Origin: Cotesia glomerata
Lineage: Eukaryota; Arthropoda; Insecta; Hymenoptera; Braconidae
Assembly: GCF_020080835.1 (NCBI RefSeq)
Contig: NC_058166.1
Location: forward strand, 5,208,001 to 5,272,000
DNA length: 64,000 nt
Reading direction: 5' to 3'
Below the pieces are notes generated by a model. It was not told the DNA's origin and searched no databases. It worked only from the letters and a program-made list of their open reading frames with translations. Shown here piece after piece: positions 47,439 to 57,800 of this stretch (position 1 is its first letter; every line of letters begins with the position of its first letter). A program made the translations under genes and the position numbers.

Positions 47439-49678
47439 GGTCTACCCTCTTTAGACGGGCAAAGATAAGGCTATTTTCACGAATTTTTTTGACCGGTATA
47501 CGTCATAAATATGGACATAAAAAGTGTTAGGCCTAAAAAATACACTATTTGATTACACAAGAGAATTTTTTTTATATTTATTTTAATCATTTTTTATACA
47601 TAAAAATGAGGGAGAAGACTGGTCCAAAAAAAAAGATGAGTGTGCGCTGTTGATGAAATATCTGGAATGGATGATCTGAAAAAAAAAAAAAAAATAGTTT
47701 TAGATTCAGTAAGTAAATGGCTATAGCGCATATCATACGATTTTTTTTTTTTTCAAAAATTTTTTCCGTCGTTCTTTGCCAAAAATAAATAGTTAAACTC
47801 AAAATTTCAAAAATCGTATGATATGCGCGATAGCTATAGTCATCAAGAACATGTGGTTAAATTTTGGTAAGGTTCGGTTGAATAGTTTCGGAGATTTTAT
47901 CAACAAGCCGTCCAAAAACGTCATTCCGAGAAAAACGCGTTTAAAGTTTTCTGTAACGAAAAATCGTAAAAAAATCTTACTTACGTCTAATCAGCGATGC
48001 CTGCACCATACATTATGCCTTCATCTTCTTCATAGTGCTCATTTTCATCCAAAATAGTCTGCCTTCGTTTCGTTCTGGCTTCCTTAGAGGCATCGGTGCT
48101 GCGGCGGTTTGCAACTCGTATGCGCGTTCTGTCACAGTCAGCAGCAAACTGTGCGGCGATCGGGCCGATTTTGACGCCCATTACTTCCAAGATTTTTAAT
48201 ACTGGATGAAATCCCTCGTTAAAAATACAAGCAGCTGTTTGACAAGCTATTTCAACAATTTTTTTTCCGCAAAAGATGTGTTTGGGAGCCATTGACCAGA
48301 CACAGTTGTTGAAAGATTCGTTATTATTCTGCGTGTTGCCACCGAGGCATCTTTCAAGCAGTTCTTGTTTTGTCAAATCGTCGTAGATCGGTTTTAAAAC
48401 TTCTTGAACATCTTGAGCAAGGGCAGGAGGATGTTTGAATTTATGAACGGAGTTATCTTTTACAGCTATCTTGTATTTACACCAGGATTCAGAACAGTAT
48501 GAATGCTGTGGATTGCTGTCAGTTGAAATCTTATGAAAAAATCCTGCCCAGATCTCTTTGCGCATTTCTTCCACGGAATCGGGATGTCTTCGAATCGCTA
48601 AACCATAGTTTCTTGATAGTTCTTTCATCAATTTTATCGTTAAATCCTGAGTTTTTACAGCAGGAATTTTTTTTACGACGATTCTTCTTTTTTTCACGAC
48701 AACTGTTTTTGCTGCACTTTTTTTCACTGGGCTTTTTTTCTCGTCCTTCTTTGCAGCTTTCCTTGCCTGTGTAAGAATTTTTTTAGCCTCCAACTTTTTT
48801 ACTATAAAATCTTCGCCATACGGTTGTGTATTGAGCAGCATTTTGAAAGTCTTCGTGTCGCCATCTCCGATGTAAAAACCATAACGCACAGAAAATTTTT
48901 CTAAAGATTGCAAAAACATTTCACATACACCGTCAACTTCCATTTTTCCAGCACTACCAGAGTGATTAGCACTACAGTCTCTTTTGTGCGTTTCGTACCA
49001 CGCTGCATATTCAATCGTTTTCTCAGTTCCTTTCTTTTTCTCGCATGCTTTGCAGTAACTTGATCTGATAGCGACAATTTAGGAAAAACTGTATAATACT
49101 GTATCCCGACGTTTGATCCACGTGTACGTCGAAACTGGTATCTTCCGATTGTTGTAACTTCGACGCAGATGCACTAGCATAACTTGTATTTGCCTCGTGG
49201 TCATGTGGAAGCACTCCATGAAATTTCCGCTTTTTCGGCTTCGAACCTGGACGTCTCCACTTGGCAGTTTGATTCACACTTTTCTTATCCATTTCGGTAA
49301 TCACGAGCACAGATACTGACGGTTGAAAATTTCAAACACGACTAATATAGGGAGAAATTCTAATGGAACGGTATCCTTCGAGAATAACCTATCATAAATG
49401 AAAATTTTCAGTATGGATAGTATATTATAATATTGTACATTTGTCAGTATACCTGAAAAAGGTTGCAGCTGCCAATGAATACAAAGGCAGGTAGGCCGTA
49501 CCGCTCCGAGCGGTCCGCATATTAGCGCGCTCAGGTAGCTACGTAAACGTCGTCCAAAAGTACAGTTAGACTGCTCGGATCTTTATAAATTTTTAGTATG
49601 ATACTTTTAAATATGTATACTTTCGAAAAATACAAAAAAAAAAATTCGATTTTTTCAAAATTCTAAAGAGGGTAGACC
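47439..49678 (-). mobile_element. Mutator-like DNA element, internally deleted
   Basis: The ends GGTCTACCCTCTTTAGA and TCTAAAGAGGGTAGACC are inverted. The adjacent 8-mers CATTAAGT and CCTTAATT match at six places, a possible diverged target duplication. It encodes two pieces of one transposase-like protein on the - strand. Confidence 0.78.
47987..49310 (-). pseudogene. Mutator-like (MULE-type) transposase, central part missing
   Basis: The N-terminal piece (MDKKSVNQTAKWRRPGSKPK at about 49292, FDVHVDQTSGYSIIQFF) breaks off at about 49080-49095. The C-terminal piece follows at once in another frame: a Cys/His group (CKACEKKK, HKRDCSANHSGSAGKMEVDG), FYIGDGDTKTFK, a lysine-rich insert, YGLAIRRHPDSVEEM, LGGNTQNNNESFN and an end of YGAGIAD. 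Similar proteins in insects have a longer central part, so a deletion with frame change is inferred. The 48943 ATG is internal, as the frame is open upstream. The catalytic residues cannot be assigned from here. The family name is my best match. Confidence 0.72.
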
Positions 49679-51163
49679 CCTTAATTTCTTAAACCCTCGT
49701 CCAACTGACGGAATAACAAACAACATAATTTACCCAATAAAAACTTCTTAATTATTCAATTATCTGAACTAATTTCACATAAACAACCTCGTCTACCTGA
49801 CGGAATACCATATAATACCATAATTACCTAACTTCCATATAAAATCGTCCACCGACGCTAACTTCATTCTATAGAGTTCTCTACTTTATTCATACATCTT
49901 AATTACCAATAAAACTGAATCTCAAAACTTCGCATTTTCCAAAATTACCAAAATTACGCCTAATAATTACTTAACACAAAATTCCGACCTTCGATTTTAA
50001 TTCATTGAATTCATTAATACATCTTCTTAACTAAATTCATTTCCAACTTACTTAACCAAATTTTCTACTAAAGTTATCAATCAATTTATTCTACTAAACC
50101 CACTGATTTATTTCATTTCTTGATCTCCACTAAATAATCTTTAACAAAGTTCACTACATAATTTTCTTAACAAGTTCGGTAATCATTTTCTAAATTCACT
50201 AAATTTCTCAATAAATACATTCGCTAAATTAACTAAATTAATTAAATTTAGCCCACCGGCCTAAATTTAATTTAACACAATTTCTTAAATCCAACTACTG
50301 TAATTCTAAAGCGTCTCAACAAAATTTAGAACCGTAGAACATTATAGAATGACCTTCACTAACTTAATTACGCATTTTCATTTCTTATTCAAACTTTGTC
50401 TTGAAAATTCTTAACTAAAATTAATTTATTATAGCCAACAGGCCTATAATAAATTACTAATAAATTCTCTACCAATAAATTAACAATTAATCAATTAAAT
50501 TTAATTTTCAATATAAAAGTTCAGCGACAAAACTAACTAATTGACCTTGACAATAAAAACTAAAGTACGAATTCGCTAATATAAAAATGACCGCTCGAGA
50601 AATTAAATTTAATTATTTCAGCTTCTTAATTAAATCAATAATCAAATCTGGTCTACAATAATCGAAAATACCTGGAGGCTCAATTATTGTTTTATTCAAC
50701 GACGACTGATACTCCGATCCAACTTGGCGGGCTTAGCTGCTTGGCGTCTTGTCGTCTTGAACCAGGGTGCGGCAGGGTTGTCCAATTCCAAAAATTTCCC
50801 GATAACTCCCTCTGCAGTTGCTCTTTATTCTCGACGTCCAAATTTGCACTCTATTGACTTAAACTGATCTCAACAAGGTCACTGATTCACAAGGGCAAAA
50901 GGCCACTGGCTTCCAGAAGGGAAAAAGCCTCGATGTCCCTCCTGTCGGCTCTTTTATAACCCTCCAACTCCGGCTCTCGAACTTTCCTATTGTTATGCCC
51001 CGCTTTATTTTACGGGGACAGTAGTGGGGACTTTCGATTAGCACGCCCGGTGACAAGTCGAAACTACTTGTCAAAAATCGAAAGGTAAGGAAAAGCCCTG
51101 ACCTACCGTGCGTTAATTAAGTGGTCGATAATGACCCCGGGAAGTTCGATTTTCCCTGTTACA
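49679..51163 (-). other. Remainder of the solo LTR candidate
   Basis: A long AT-rich part with sparse GC-rich tail (50700-51160). The 71-codon frame at 50859-51074 overlaps the putative promoter and is not called. Confidence 0.5.
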
Positions 51164-51454
51164 CTATAATACTATATATATAGATTAGGGTGTGTTAAAA
51201 TTAAATTTCCGTGAGGAACCTTTTAAAATTGGAATTTTGAGTTCCGCTTTTAACAGGAGCTGTGTTTAGGCATTTTCTGAGATATTTTAGGGGCAGATGA
51301 TTTAATTTGATTTTCATAGAATTGTTAGCAGGAGCTTTGTTTGGGCATTTCCACTGAAATTTTCGCATTTGGCCAGAAGTACCTAAACATGTTAATAAAA
51401 AAAAGAAAAAAACAAAATGTTTTGAAAAAAATATTGCGGAGAACTCCTACAAAA
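51164..51454. other. AT-rich stretch, nothing recognised
   Basis: Contains a diverged repeat of AGGAGCT(G/T)TGTTTGGGCATTT (about 51256 and 51330). No gene. Confidence 0.45.
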
Positions 51455-52285
51455 ATGGATTGATCAATTACTGATCAATACTCAATCACTACGTGATCAA
51501 TAAGTGATCAATGATTGATCTCGAGTTGATCTATCATTGATAAATGATCACTAACTGATCAATTATGAGTCTACCATAGATTAACAAGAGATCAGCCAGA
51601 GATCGCTAATTGATCACTGTATGAAGACAATACGGAAAAATGTCAAAAAATTATTTTTGCGACCTCTATTGATAAATTTTTGGTTGTAACATATTGATGG
51701 CTTGATGATTGGCAATCAAGCTCTCTTGCTAATTAAAATTAAATTTTACTATGATTAATCATGAAATCATTATCTAAAAATATAATTAAAATTAAAATTA
51801 TAAAATTGCCTGACTTTGACGTGCTAAAAGTAAAGCACTATCTCAACCACTTTGGGTTGGAAGACAAGCAACAAAATCAGCACGTGATCGCTTAGAAATT
51901 ATCTAATGATTTAGTGATTTTGTAAGAAATTATCCAATGATCACTTAGAGATTAATTTTTTATCGCTGAGAGATCATACGGTGATTAATCATTGATCATT
52001 ACGCGATCAATTAGTAATCATTAAGTGAACAATTAACAATCACTCAATGATCAATTAATTACCTCTGAGTCATCAGTTAATGATCATCGAGTGATTAATT
52101 TTTTATCACGAGCTAATCAATCATTGATCACTGACAGGTATCCTATTAATCACGGAAATCAGCGATTAATCACTTCGAGATTACTCAGCGATCAATTTAT
52201 GAACATTCAATGATCAATTGATGAATCCTAAATGATCAATGAATGATCATTGAGTGATCAATTAAAGATCACTGATCAGGCTTTC
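51455..52285. repeat. Degenerate TGATCA-word array
   Basis: Dozens of TGATCA, TGATCAAT and ATTGATCA words appear in changing spacing, interrupted at about 51640-51890 by unrelated sequence. No fixed period is seen. No coding frame. Confidence 0.85.
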
Positions 52286-52976
52286 TTTATTAGCTATCGA
52301 GACCAGGCTTTCTTTATTAGTTTCAGAATTCGATGAACTTGTGTCTTATTTCATAGCAATAGCCTAGTTTCCGTAGGTTTAATTTTTAATGAATTTTTAT
52401 TAAAATTAGGTCTATCAAGCTAGCATGGACTCGTCCATCAGGCATTGACTTATTATTCAAGCAACAAAATTTATTTGTGGTCCTAAATTTGTTGCTTTTT
52501 TGTTGCTAATTAGTTGCTCTATTTAGAATATTGTTGCTTGTTTAGATTCCGAGAAATCAATAATAATGACCGTCCAAGATGGGCTCTGCCACTGCTAACT
52601 TGATATGCCTATTAAAATTCACTATGATACACACGTACAAAAACAAAAGAACTTTTCTTATTTCTCTCACGTGAGAACTATAGGGCTACTTAATTAAGTT
52701 AAAATGACATCAAGCAATCTTACTACTAGATTTTTTTAAACTGACAAGGAAAATGGGAGCCAATAATTAATAAAATTAGAAAATACTGTACAAAATTACT
52801 TAATTAATTTTTTTTTCTATTAAAAATGAATTATACAGTTCATTTTTTTCTTAAAAAATAAATGAGCGTTATGAGGCATGCACTTTTAAATTTTTCAAAC
52901 TTTTTAATCATATTTTTACTTCTATTAGAGGTTTCTGTTTCCCAAAGATGTCACATCGGAATCGTTCTTATTAATA
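52286..52976. other. Stretch without a gene
   Basis: A short direct repeat CAGGCTTTCTTTATTAG (about 52278 and 52304) and a TTGTTGC-rich patch. Nothing else. Confidence 0.45.
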
Positions 52977-53020
52977 CAGTCGAACCTTGGTAAGTGACAA
53001 CTGGGTAAGTGAAAAAACTG

Positions 53021-53261
53021 CACTGATAAAAAAATTAACTTGACTCAAGAGCCAAACTCTTGAACCAAGAATACCATTTTGAAGAAAATGATTTTCTTGA
53101 GTCAAGAGAATAAATTCTTGAGCTAAGAAATTATTCTTGGTCTAAGAAAATTTTCTTGAGTCAAGAATGTATTCTCTTGATTCAAGAAAATCATTTTCTT
53201 CAAAATGGAATTCTTGGTTCAAGAGTTTGGCTCTTAAGTCAAGTCAATTTTTTTATCAGTG
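53021..53261. mobile_element. MITE, CACTGATAAAAAAATTAAC family, copy 1
   Basis: It is 241 bp, with ends CACTGATAAAAAAATTAACT and ATTTTTTTATCAGTG and TG on both sides. The interior repeats TTCTTGACTCAAGAA in varied forms. Sister copies are at 54924-55171 and about 60719-60879. Confidence 0.92.
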
Positions 53262-53459
53262 TGGATAAATGAAAATAATTATCGAGTCCCATTCGTTTTA
53301 CTCTCTAAAACCTCCATACGTGATAAATGAAAACCTCTGCAAGTAAAAGTTATTATTGACGCCAAAACCTCTATATTTGAGCAAATTATAGCAAATTGCT
53401 TGTATATTCGTTAGTCGTACAATAGTTGCTCAATGTCATTCACCCAGAGTGTAATCAAA

Positions 53460-54158
53460 ATGTCGAAACGTAAACTCAAAGCATTTTCTCTAAGCAAAAA
53501 GCTTCAAATAATTAATTCATTTAAGAGTGGCAAAACTCGAGCTGAAATTCTTGCTGAGTTCGGTGTTCCGGAATCAACATTGTAACGTTCCCACTAAATT
53601 TCAATTTACAAATTAACGAAAATGAATTTATTATATTAAATATTAAAAGTTCTTAGAATTTTAATTGCTTCGTAAGGTAACGGAAATCGCTTCCGAAAAC
53701 AGTGTCATCGAGCTCCAGCCTAACCGTCAGTGTGAGAGTTGGACTTCGACGACTATTCTACCATAGAGTAACCTAAGACGCAGTGTTTGCATTTTTATCA
53801 TTGTTTTTATTATTGTACTGGATGCAGATCCAGAGAAGTCAGTCAGCCAATAAACATCTTAGGCCCCGGACGTACGTCCGGAGACCGACTGACTCCACCC
53901 AGTTTATTTGAATTTTTATAATATATTTAATTAATCGAAATCTTGCATTTTAATTTAATTGAACCCTACAATAACTTCAAAATTTAAGAAGAAGCCTAGC
54001 AACTGGCCCAACTGGGGTCTATCGACTCTCTAACGAGGCTAACCTGGGATTTAAAAATTATTAAAAGTCGTTATATGGAAGACCCAAAATTTTAGAACGT
54101 TACAACATATTACAAAATAATAAAATTCAAAGAAAAAAATATTGTCTCAATGCGCTGA
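53460..54158 (+). pseudogene. pogo-like transposase N-terminus
   Basis: From ATG 53460 it encodes MSKRKLKAFSLSKKLQIINS, then GKTRAEILAEFGVPEST, a helix-turn-helix of the CENP-B/pogo type that binds element ends. A 524-bp solo LTR interrupts the codon after EST. With the LTR and one ACAT copy set aside, the frame continues YYKIIKFKEKN to TGA at 54156-54158, so it was already truncated at about 56 residues. The DDE domain is absent. Confidence 0.8.
53581..54104 (+). mobile_element. Solo LTR, 524 bp
   Basis: The ends TGTAACGTTC and GAACGTTACA are 10-bp inverted repeats. The 4-bp duplication ACAT is on both sides (53577-53580, 54105-54108). An AATAAA lies at 53849-53854. It sits within a pogo-like transposase frame, and its removal with one ACAT keeps that frame. 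No internal retrotransposon sequence is nearby. Confidence 0.9.
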
Positions 54159-54160
54159 AG

Positions 54161-54498
54161 GGCATGGAAACATGAAGAGAAGTCGCCTTCTACAATTAAA
54201 CCAATTCAGCATAAGCTGAAGAGATAGATATTCATAATTTCGTTTCTGATTACGTGAAAATTGCACTGAAAAATTTAATATTGTAAAATTAACTATAAAA
54301 ATACAACAGCTTATAAAATCTTAAGGCACTCTTAGAATTCATTGGTTGAATTAAAGCTAGATGAATTTCTTTCTTTGTAGTTTAGGGTAAAATTTTTAAT
54401 AGCGTCACGAATTTATTGAGTAATAAACAAAATTATCATATCAAAGATATTTTTGACTATGTATCATATTGTTTATTGTTATAAAGTTCAATATACAT
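54161..54498. other. Stretch downstream of the odorant receptor stop
   Basis: AT-rich; may include the 3' untranslated region of the receptor on the - strand. No clear poly(A) signal was picked. Confidence 0.4.
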
Positions 54499-54839
54499 TT
54501 ATTCTTCTAACATAGCTTGCATAACCGAAAAGTACGATAAAGTAGCCTTCAGAATATTTTTAAAACTATCAATATTCATGGCATAAATTTTTCCGCCGGT
54601 TAAATTAAACGTTTTATGAGTTCTAAGCATAATAAACACCAGGTCTTTAATATTTCTTTGTGGTAAATTGTACCATGTACTACAGTATATCGCGGTGTGT
54701 AAGTTTGCTATTCCAGAACTCAATCGGTCACCCGCATAACTATAAAGAAAAATTTGAAGATTAAACACGTAAAAAATGATGGCTCCATTAATGACTGAGG
54801 CAATGTCTCCATTTCGCAAGTCTACGATCATCTGCAATC
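54499..54839 (-). CDS. Odorant receptor exon 3
   Basis: The acceptor TTTTCTAG leads to the split glycine codon and LQMIVDLRNG. It contains the last transmembrane segment (AIIFYVFNLQIFLYSYAGD) and the conserved C-terminus, with TAA at 54499-54501. Confidence 0.92.
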
Positions 54840-57800
54840 CTAGAAAATAACGATTATCAAAAAAGTAGCCTATAAAAAAATTTCATGCGATCATGCGTTT
54901 TCTACCGGAGGTTCTCAATACTACACTGATAAAAAAATTAACTTAAGAGCCAAAATTTTGAACCACGAATACCATTTTGAAGAAAACGATTTTCTTGAGT
55001 CAAGAGAATAAATTCTTGAGTCAAAATTGAGTTGAAATTATTCTTGATTTAAATAAATTTTTCTTGTCTCAAGAATTTATTCTCTTGACTCAAGTAAATC
55101 ATTTTCTTCAAAATGATATTCTTGGCTCAAGATTTTGGCTCTTGAGTCAAGTTAATTTTTTTTTATCAGTGTAGTACTTAAGTTAAGGACAATTTTTAAC
55201 ACTCAAACTTCTGGTGGAAGTTGCATGATTGCTGAATTTTCTTTTTGTAAAAGAATTAAATTTGAGGTTAGTTCCTTAAAAATTATACTTTTTCAATGTT
55301 TGAGCAGACTTTATCCACTATCGTTTTTGATTCTATCATCAACTTAGATTGTTTTTCTTGTAAGACGTCTTGTGGAAATAATTCCCCGAGTCAGACTAAT
55401 GAACCTATATGAGCCTACATGAATCTACATGAGCCTACAGGATAATTTTCGATTGTTTTGATCGATATTATCCAATTTATAAATTGAATTTTTAAGTTTT
55501 TTTGTCAATAATTTTTTAGTTACTATTTAAATTCATTTGTATTGTACTATTTAATATTGGTATGAGTATATTCTGTGAGGTTATATTGATCAATCAAAAC
55601 AATTAAAGATAAAAATATCGATTAAAACAATTAAAAATTGTCCTGTAGGCTTATGTAGGTTCATTATTCTGACTCGGGTCTCTAAAAAAACTCTTGAAAA
55701 ATCTTTACAACACTGAATAAGACTTTTCGAAAGTCTTCAAATCCTTAACTAAGTATTGAAAATAAGTCTTAATAAGTCTTCAAAACTCTGCAAAATTCTT
55801 CAAAAGTCAAATTTTCCCTGCAATTTCGGACTTTCTCGAAGAGTTATTAAAACTTGATAAGACTTATTTAGTTTTAAAGGAAAAGAAAAGAATATTTTTT
55901 TTTTTAATTTACTTATCAGAATTGGAGAAAATTTAAAATAAAACTATAAAAAAGAATTAATGCATGTTTTGTCAAAATTTTTTTTAAAATAATATTTTCA
56001 TCACGAAAATACTTTGATGCGCATCGAATCACTCATAAAGGAGCAAGTCAAAACATCAACGGCAAATGAAGTGCACTTGCTGTTGGAAACAGATACTGCT
56101 CAAAAAGTAAATCCAATCGGTAGCTAATTTGGACTATCAAATATTTAACTCAACTTTCTAGGTAGGAAAGAATGTTATAAACACACGCAATCTGCTAGAA
56201 GTAGTTGATACTAAACATATTTTAGTCTATGTATTTACAGTTATAATCTCTAAGTATTTTTAGTTTATAAAGTCTTATTAATTCTGAATAACTTTTCTGA
56301 AAGCCCAGTAGTAATCGTAAAAACCTAAAGAGTAGTAGTAGTAAAAGAGTAATAACTCTTCTGAAAGTAAACATTTAAGAACTGTTCTTTGTATTTATAA
56401 AAAATTATTCTTGGTTTTCTCAGAGAAATATTTCCCCTAGGGGTTAATATTATAAGTTAACGTTAATTTAAATTTATTTACATGTCCATACTGTCATTTT
56501 AATACGTCGTATCTCACAAAATTTTATATATTGATTTTTTTTTTTTAAATATAATTACAACAATATTATGCGAGTCATATTAAAAATTCAAAGATTAAAT
56601 AGTATAATAACTATATTTTTAAATGAATATTTTCATCCGTCGAATTCCATTTAATCAATGTTAAAAATAAACCGTTTTTATTGTCTGCTGTAAAATTTTC
56701 TAAATATGGGATATGATATATCGGAAGGGCAGTATCGATGTATCGTCCTGATAGCCAAGTTGATCGCAACTTTCCGTCAATTTACTGCCGCAACTTGTCA
56801 CCAAGTTGGCAGCAAGTATTGGAAATGCACTCGGTTGGTGTCAACTTGTTCACCAAGTTGTCAGCAAAAACTGCTTCTGAAACTTTTTCACACCAAGTTG
56901 ACGACAAGTTTCTCAAGAAATTGGGCGACAAATTTCGGCTGTAAATTGGTCTTCTTTTTCACAGTTACAAATTCGGAAATTGACCGCAAGTTGTCGTTAA
57001 GTTAGTGGCAACTACCCATACGAAGTTGCCGATGCTCAACAATTTCCGTTCATTGGCCAAGGCACGGCTACTAATGCTCGGCCAAGTATCGGCGTTTTGT
57101 ATCGGCCTAGCCTCGGTAAACCATTGGCTTTAGTGTTTGGCCAATCATCGGCGATTTGTACTGGCCTAGTCTAGGTAAGCCATCGGCTACCGCACGATAT
57201 TTAAATATCGTTATATTATAATAATTATTATAATATAATGGTATGTGATTTGATTATCAGCCATTGCTTGGTCGATGCTCTGGCTAATTTTTTATTACAC
57301 TTGAAAACAATTAATAGGTGCCCGAGAAAAAATATTTATATATAATTATATATAAATTGGTTATATATGATTATATATGAAAAATGGCTAAATATAATCA
57401 TATCTAATCATATATAATTATGTATAATTATATATAACAATATTTAATAATATATTTATTACATCTAATTAATTATTGGGTTAATTTTATGGATAGAGTA
57501 TTTAATATGGTCCTACGCAATTTAATAATTTGGATCGAAAAAGTCCTCCAAAAAAATATTCATTACTTATTATACAAGCGCGTGGTCTTGCGTATGCGTA
57601 CCATTTTGATTCGAGCACTCGGCTCGGCACAATAGTCAAGGCAATAGTCATAATTATAGTTACTAATAGTAATCACGGAATTAATAGTAGTTTAAAATAA
57701 ATAAACCAAACTAAAAAGTAGAAACTAAATAATAGTTTAAAAAAAACTAAAAAAAAACGCTTTTTATAGAAAACCAAACTAAAAAATAGAAAATAAATTT

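Larger units (their letters stand above)
47112..51163 (-). mobile_element. Solo LTR candidate (about 1.8 kb) split by a Mutator-like element
   Basis: TGTAAC at 47112 and GTTACA ending at 51163, with the 4-bp repeat CTAT on both sides (47108-47111, 51164-51167). On the - strand there is GGTTATAAAA at about 50951-50960 and AATAAA at 50824-50829, about 125 bp apart, as expected for promoter and poly(A) in an LTR. Removing 47439-49678 leaves about 1.8 kb with no coding frame. No second LTR or internal domain is seen. It could also be a TRIM-type element. Confidence 0.65.
52977..54160 (+). mobile_element. pogo-like transposon remnant, broken by a MITE and a solo LTR
   Basis: The left end CAGTCGAACCTTGGTAAGTG follows TA (52975-52976). 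A transposase start follows at 53460. No right-end complement was found within the next few kb, so the element is truncated. Insertions at 53021-53261 and 53581-54104 are clean, with matching target duplications. Confidence 0.8.

Noticed and set aside
56706..57005. 99-codon frame
   Set aside because: It is built of CAAGTTG word repeats; no domain and no splice context.
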